A stretch of 64,000 nt of DNA from the NCBI GenBank assembly GCA_038093515.1, contig JBBPSI010000117.1, positions 1 through 64,000 of the forward strand, given 5' to 3'. The notes below the pieces were generated by a model. That model was given only the letters and a program-made list of their open reading frames with translations, was not told where the DNA came from and did no database searches. The stretch comes from Butyriboletus loyo (taxonomy: Eukaryota; Basidiomycota; Agaricomycetes; Boletales; Boletaceae). Shown here piece after piece: positions 59,001 to 64,000 of the stretch (positions within the stretch are counted from its first letter, which is position 1; each line of letters starts with the position of its first letter). A program made the position numbers and the translations under genes.

Positions 59001-59340
59001 ATCTGGTGAAGGAGCATAGTAAGTCCTCTTTCGCTTCATCCACCAATTGAACATGACATTAAAAATCTGCATAGGATTCCGCTCACACATGATGATCGGA
59101 ATGCGTTCCATCGTAGACTGGGTCATGCAGGAACTATTGGAAAAAGACGAGGACATCATTTCCATTAGGTCTACAGATGCAATGGCCGTTGAACTTGAGG
59201 GAGACTGTCTACGTGCCATCCAGATACTGGATGTCATCATGAAGGGTCTCCATGTCATGGACGCATACGTAGAGATGACAAAGGGGGATTGGAGGGATCC
59301 AGGGGAGGTACTGGACTTGCGCACCACTGTCTTCCCCTAA
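56015..59340 (+). pseudogene. JmjC-like protein gene with Lys-rich linker, split by a solo LTR
   Basis: Exon 1 (56015-57003, continued at 57505-57563 behind the LTR) encodes an N-terminal domain of about 110 residues, a linker with KGKGKGK repeats, and an acidic end. Further exons: 57629-57729, 57794-58043, 58099-58273, 58332-~58480, ~58527-58720, 58783-59018, 59075-59340; most borders are clean GT-AG and in frame. The C-terminal half resembles JmjC-type Fe(II)/2-oxoglutarate oxygenases: THCGMGPQLVHYN, GAKIWGYINLKD, then QPPGINHMIYTPLNLYMTSG and YDTMHLTEF. The first metal site reads HYN where HxD/E is expected. TGA at 58623-58625 and an unclear junction near 58480-58530 also mark decay. It may have demethylase- or hydroxylase-like ancestry; the family is inferred from motifs only. 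Confidence 0.65.
57004..57499 (-). repeat. Solo LTR, family LTR-2 (496 bp), inside exon 1 of the JmjC-like gene
   Basis: The reverse complement of the LTR at 1830-2322. The flanks are CCGAC (56999-57003) and CTGAC (57500-57504), a 5-bp duplication with one substitution. The gene frame matches across the insertion. The frame that runs from the gene into the LTR stops at 57094. Confidence 0.9.
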
Positions 59341-59529
59341 GGCCACTTACGATGTGTATGTATCAAGTAGTATGACGACGACGACTAATATCACTGCTAC
59401 AAATGCAATTTCCATTTCCAAATTATTGGTCAATTGATATAGAGCATCCAATTCTCAAACAAACTTGATGATATACATATGGTGTAATAAATGGTATGGC
59501 AAAGGATGGATACTGGATCTGCGATGTGC

Positions 59530-60502
59530 CTAGTTGCTTGCTTCCCCAGAGTCCATATTACTGTCGCTCAACCCATCTGCATTGTCATCCACATCCACAA
59601 CCGCAGCGGAAGCTGCAGTTGCAGCCACAGCCGCACTGGTGTTCTGTTCATGGTATTCGTTGAGATCTGTGAGGACATCTGGTGAAGTACGATTCAGCGA
59701 TTGTGGTGTAAACACCAGTGTAAATGGAATGACGTACCTCTGGCATATACTTGACTCTTGTCCACATCACCCTCCATTGTTTCCTAGACTGCGTATGGTA
59801 GTTCATACCACTCTGTGAATATGTACATTGCGCTTGTCGCCAGCGCATGTGAGGAAGCGCACGAGATGTCCCAGCAGCACGCCTCGCTGTCCCAGGCCCA
59901 ACCGAAGCGCATCCTATTGTATCCGTGATCTGGGTGGTCATAGGTAATGTGTTAAGCTATATGGATGCGGTCTACTCACCGAGTGTAAAGACGTTCATAG
60001 TGCGGAGGTTCCGCCCAGGGTGGTCCCTCTGCCACAAGGACACTGCAGCCGGATCATGTCGTCCGACGTAGTTGTCCTCACGCATGTATATATCGAAGAA
60101 GTTGACGTTAACGTTTCCAGGCTGTTTTGAGGCCTCTCAGAATCCTGGGCAACAGAACTCAAGGATGCGAAAGTGATATATTAGATTGTGCTGTATTGCA
60201 GTCTTTGTGTGCTCATTGAGCATGCTTATGCCCTCTTCACACGCCAGTACCCTCTCCAAGGTCAAGGCCCTATATATAAATCGACGCATGAGAGTCTCAT
60301 AACGTGGGGGAATCGGCATTATGACGCCCCCGGTGAGGTTGAACCCCTTTGTGGTCCATTCCAGGGTGACCGTCGTTACAGACCTCTTGATCATGTACTG
60401 AGACGAAAGTCCGCATTGCAGATCGTCGAGCATTGTTGTTAGGTGCGGAAAAAGGCTTCCAGAGGGAAACAAGGTGTATTGTGGCTTGGATGGGGTGGCC
60501 AT
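59530..60502 (-). pseudogene. Unknown three-exon gene, two premature stops
   Basis: Exons 60502-59980, 59929-59738 and 59678-59530 have GT-AG introns (50 and 59 nt) and a constant frame for 288 codons. The N-terminal part reads SVTTVTLEWTTKGFNLTGGV and RRFIYRALTLERVLACEEGI; the C-terminus is Ala-rich then acidic (VVDVDDNADGLSDSNMDSGE). In-frame TGA 60137-60139 and TAG 59784-59786 break it; both fit C-to-T changes (CGA, CAG). I do not recognise a family. It converges on the JmjC-like gene and lies inside the same repeat bracket, so it is probably cargo or machinery of one mobile unit. Confidence 0.55.
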
Positions 60503-60669
60503 AGTAGTCGGGAGGAAGGTCTGGCTGCGAACGACTTTCGTGGTAAATTATATATCTTAACAATGTCTGGACTGTCCATATGGGGTAAATGTCCAGATCG
60601 GTCCTTAGATGGATTGGACCTATCTGTGGAGTATTATGTACAAGCATTGCGGGCATTGTACGTCCATAA

Positions 60670-60845
60670 ACAAGGTATTGGACGGTGTTTGAAAAAGTGT
60701 TTGAAAGTGTTCGTAGGTGTTCACGAGTGTTCGTAAGTGTTCAACAGTCCTCTACTACAGTTCCCGCATATTCTACAACAATGTATGCAGTTGTAAAATA
60801 ACTATTTGCAAGTGTTCGAAAGTGTTCAACAGGGGTTTGCCAGAT
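60670..60845 (+). repeat. AAGTGTTTG repeat field, right bracket
   Basis: GTGTTTGAAA, GTGTTCGTAG and related units precede one copy of the higher-order unit seen at 55311-55500 (CCCGCATATTCTACAACAAT, GCAGTTGTAAAATAACTATT). Orientation is the same as on the left. Confidence 0.85.
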
Positions 60846-61640
60846 GTTCACATGATCCACATCCTCATTCCCAAATGGGCCCAATGGTCAGGCCCCGTGT
60901 ACAATAATTGTTCCGTTTCTGACACATTCTACCATTTACAGACAGGCGGAAACATTAAGGTTACTGCATTGACCAATATAGGCCATTGATCCATCAACAC
61001 TACCACAACTTGCGTTCCCCCCCTCCCTCCCTCCCACACACACACACACACATACAATGCCTCACAAACGGCGTGGAGTGAGAGGGTTCGAGGTGTTGAA
61101 ACGGTAGTGTTCTATTTCTGTATTTCACTTACAGCCACTACGTTTCTGGACTGGTCTGTATGACATCATTGTCTAGACCTAGTCACGCTTATCACATTAC
61201 AAATAGCTCTTATTATGCTATTGGACGATATGTTTAGTCTTATCTCTTATCTCTATCATATCGTCATGTATTTCATACTATACCTTATAAAGGTACTATA
61301 CAGAACATAAGTACAAACACTCATGTACTGTATATAAGACAGCCCTTATGGCTTGTCGCTTTTCTTTAGATCTTTCAGTTCTATCATCACTACTGCGATA
61401 TCTCTGCTTGAGCCTCCTTATACCTGCTTACGATATCTTCTTTATTTTCTTTATATATTTTATTGCATCCTTCGCTGCTCTGTTCACCACCCGGTCTCAA
61501 TCTAAACATCCGTCGACCCAGCCCTGCTATCGCCGGCTTACTTGCGGTACCGCCTTGAGTCTCATACCATGGTGCATCAACATTGTTCTAGCACACCATG
61601 GTTGCTACGATTCCACCGTGATTGCTCTCAGGATCACCGC
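60846..61640. other. Possible unassigned LTR-like promoter region; CA microsatellite
   Basis: Holds CCCTCCCTCCCTCCC followed by (CA)n at 61018-61056. The AT-rich stretch 61090-61640 has two TATA-like sites (CCTTATAAAG near 61284, TGTATATAAG near 61330) and a pyrimidine-rich end, as in the LTRs of this window, but I found no second copy or duplication. No gene is seen. Confidence 0.35.
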
Positions 61641-62162
61641 TGTTATAATCATAACATTTTATTCGTACACTTCATACACTTTCAAAATTCGGACTTAGTC
61701 GTTTTCACTTTCAAAGGTCACATGACATAGCGCACGTGATCGTGGGAACTTACATGTGATCTTCTGCTGACTAAGCATATGATGTCATGGCCTAGACTAG
61801 GCCTAGACTCTATGACGTCACGACACATGTATTTAATCTCCGTTTACTTCTCTTCCTTTTGATCCCCGCGCCTCGTGTGGTTAATCACCGTTGCGCTTCT
61901 CTTCTTTAGTCTATCCGTGTATAGTATTTCCTCACACGCACAGCATGGTCTGTGCGCGTCCTTGTACAATATAAAAGGGCTCGTGGTTAGACTAGGATTC
62001 CCTAGTTTTAACCACTTGTCTATTCGCTGGCAACAGTTGAGGATTAAGTTGAAGCTCCTTGATTCCATCTTGCCAGGTCTTTGTGTAAACCTGCAACTGT
62101 AGTGGGACCTCGTGTGAAAGGGTACTACGTGCTAGCATTCGACTGCGCATTGCCTTGCAACA
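61641..62162 (+). repeat. LTR-4 copy without matching flanks
   Basis: Similar to 54083-54591 along its whole length (TGTTATAATCATAACA ... TTGCAACA). Flanks ACCGC and CTCGA do not match, so it is either one end of a rearranged element or a recombination product between two insertions. Confidence 0.85.
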
Positions 62163-62220
62163 CTCGAGGTCACCAACGTGACTTATATGATGAGTTCGAT
62201 CAGGATTTACAGTCTCAAGG

Positions 62221-62644
62221 TGTTACGGTAGTACTCTTTATTTTTCTCTCCACTACCATTAGGACTCTTACATTCGCCTAGCCTTCTGCTAGTTCCTGTT
62301 GAACGGTAACAACCGTTCTTACTTAGTCATCACTTCCCGCGCACAGACGCACTTTCTTTCATACTCCAGAACATTCTAGAGTATCCTTTCCTCGTTTGTA
62401 CTTTCGCTCTCACACTGATAGGGAGCATGGTCTGTGCGCAGACCTCAGTAGTATAAAGTCACTGTCTTTACACCCTGTAACGGTATCTAGTTCTACGCAG
62501 CTTCCTGCTAGCAATTAGTATCATTCCAGACTCTTAGTGTGCGCACTAAGACATAGTCTGAGACTCACTCAGAAACGTCTCCCGAGTCTCGAGGCCACTC
62601 CAGAGTGCCTCCTCGCTGTTCAATTGTTAGCGCCCAGCGTAACA
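62221..62644 (+). repeat. 5' LTR, family LTR-3, of the right-edge gypsy element
   Basis: Runs from TGTTACGGTAG to GCGTAACA (424 bp). It matches 5500-5927 and the reverse of 52138-52564. A TATA-like AGTATAAAG lies near 62450. Gag follows to the right, so this is the 5' LTR of an element continuing past the window. Confidence 0.93.
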
Positions 62645-63044
62645 AAAGAACTAGATCTTCACCTCGCTTCTGCTCTTCAGCAGTAAAGCCGCCCTCCCCT
62701 CGCCCACCATTTCCATCCAACGTCCCAGACGTGTCGGTCGTTCTTTCCGCGTTCCCTCCCCCGAACCGGAACCCATCGTCGTCGACAACCCATCGCCGCC
62801 ACACTCTCCCGCCCCGCCAGACCCTCAACCCCAGTTTTCCCCTTTGCCCCAGTCAGACCCCGAACCCTCTTATCAACCCGAGGACCAGGGTCTAGGGCAG
62901 GAAAACGAACCGGAACCCAGCGACGACGGTTATCAAAGCGATTGGCTTGACAGAACCCCCCACGTCTCCCCACACAACTCCCGCTCCCCCTCTCCACCGT
63001 ATTTTCCACCCGCAGATCCCTCTGACGACGAAGACGACGACAAG

Positions 63045-64000
63045 ATGTCTGATAAAAAGAATATCGTTCCCAAGGACTTCACTGGCCTCAATGAAGACGC
63101 TTCGCGATGGCTCCTCGCCATGCGCACCTATTTCGCCGCCAACCAGACGGCGTTCCCCGATGACGAGTCCAAAATCAATGCCCTCCTCATGAAAATGAGC
63201 GAAGGAAAAGGGAAGACGTTCTCTGAAGGATGGATGAGCCTCCTCCTAGACGGACACCCCACAGCACAACAAAGGGAATTCACCACGGTCTGTGAAGACT
63301 TTCATAGGGTCTTCCATCCCTTTGACGTAGGAGAGAGCGCTCGGATTGACCTGGGGAACCTCACCCAGAACAAGGCCAACCGCAAGGACGGCTATGACAC
63401 ATATGTCACCGAGTTCCAACTCCTCGCCGCCAAGTCCGGAATCATAGATGAGAAGGCGCTCATCGAGTGGTTCATCCGCGGTCTTGACCCCCGCCTCGCC
63501 GAGTCTGTCCTCTCTTGCGAGAAGCCCCCTACCACGCTTGCCGGATGGGCTGAGAAAACATCCGCTTTCCATGCGCAGCATAAGCGCATCGACGACCTCC
63601 GCGCCGGGAAACGCTACATTCCCACATTCTCCTCTTCCTCGAAGCCCTCGTCCAACAGAAGGGATCCCAACGCAATGGACGTCGATGCCGTCCGACTTAC
63701 TCCAGTACAACGTGCGGAGTACATGAAGCAGAACAAATGCTTCATCTGCCACCAAGTCGGCTGTCGCTCGACCAACCATCCTCGCCCCCCTCGCAATGGG
63801 CAGAACTCCCGAGGACCCCCCTCCCGTCCCCCTCGCAACCCTCAGCGCACGCGCGCCGCCGTCGTCACGCCCCCCGAACCAAAGCCCTCCCCACTCGTCG
63901 ACTACTTGTCCGAGTTGAAAGGTCGAGGCACCCAACAAGAAGATGTCTTGAACGTTCTCAAGGCATGCTTCAATGAAGATGAAGAAAAGCTGCCCGTCGC
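63045..64000 (+). CDS. Gypsy gag (partial, runs off the window), open
   Basis: From Met 63045 the frame is open to the window end: KNIVPKDFTGLNEDASRWLL, then DFHRVFHPFDVGESARIDLG and SGIIDEKALIEWFIRGLDPR (capsid-like). A zinc-knuckle-like CFICHQVGCRSTNH follows, then a Pro/Arg-rich linker. At the position where the copy at 51084 has TGA this copy keeps an Arg codon. The open frame extends upstream of Met 63045 as a Pro-rich stretch (62670 onward) without an ATG, so a longer product cannot be excluded. The intact gag suggests a younger insertion; protease and reverse transcriptase would lie beyond 64000. Confidence 0.9.
   Translation, partial: MSDKKNIVPKDFTGLNEDASRWLLAMRTYFAANQTAFPDDESKINALLMKMSEGKGKTFSEGWMSLLLDGHPTAQQREFTTVCEDFHRVFHPFDVGESARIDLGNLTQNKANRKDGYDTYVTEFQLLAAKSGIIDEKALIEWFIRGLDPRLAESVLSCEKPPTTLAGWAEKTSAFHAQHKRIDDLRAGKRYIPTFSSSSKPSSNRRDPNAMDVDAVRLTPVQRAEYMKQNKCFICHQVGCRSTNHPRPPRNGQNSRGPPSRPPRNPQRTRAAVVTPPEPKPSPLVDYLSELKGRGTQQEDVLNVLKACFNEDEEKLPV

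Noticed and set aside
61641..62162. Calling this LTR-4 copy a solo LTR with a duplication
   Set aside because: The flanking five bases (ACCGC and CTCGA) do not match.

Overview
The window looks like an accessory-rich stretch of a filamentous basidiomycete chromosome, most likely an Agaricomycete. Host genes carry many short (about 40-80 nt) GT-AG introns. Gene families typical of mushroom-forming fungi are present: FunK1-type kinase, TPR, Crinkler-like and double-finger GATA proteins. Transposon debris is dense and mostly fungal (chromodomain Ty3/gypsy, hAT, Ulp1-linked and JmjC-linked elements). No bacterial operons, rRNA, tRNA or CRISPR were recognised.

Layout. 1-9.5 kb: the 3' end of a chromodomain gypsy element, a solo LTR, then one large decayed gene (AT-hook, Ulp1-like protease, unknown C-terminal domain) into which two further solo LTRs have inserted, each with a perfect 5-bp duplication. 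9.5-13.5 kb: repeat fields, namely a degenerate AAAGTGTAG field that flips strand near 10.68 kb, a tandem repeat of about 280 bp and a 69-bp minisatellite. 14-30.4 kb: a large inverted duplication (about 15.72-18.05 kb against 27.44-29.9 kb). Its arms hold broken pieces of ubiquitin and plasma-membrane H+-ATPase plus Crinkler modules. Between and beside the arms lie a GATA factor, a TPR fragment, an SKN7-like receiver fragment and a complete-looking six-exon gene with four Crinkler-type modules, a nuclease-like domain and a kinase-like domain. 30.6-35 kb: a G-rich minisatellite, a gypsy protease relic, a truncated FunK1 gene and a hAT-type MITE.

35.1-41.7 kb is the conserved core: MED14 (minus) and the 51-kDa subunit of complex I (plus), divergently transcribed from 290 bp. 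43-46.3 kb has a single-pass membrane protein, a 1,040-bp decayed hAT element with an 8-bp duplication and a candidate small secreted protein. 48-64 kb returns to transposon territory: a LINE end, a truncated gypsy element, and an island of three decayed genes (one with JmjC-like motifs) bracketed by AAGTGTTTG repeats and hit by LTRs. The start of a gypsy element with an open gag runs off the right edge.

The best candidates for something undescribed are the four-module Crinkler/nuclease/kinase gene built from phase-symmetric exons, the AT-hook/Ulp1 element whose in-frame stops are nearly all TGA, and the JmjC island with its repeat brackets. All domain names rest on motifs read by eye; no database search was run.
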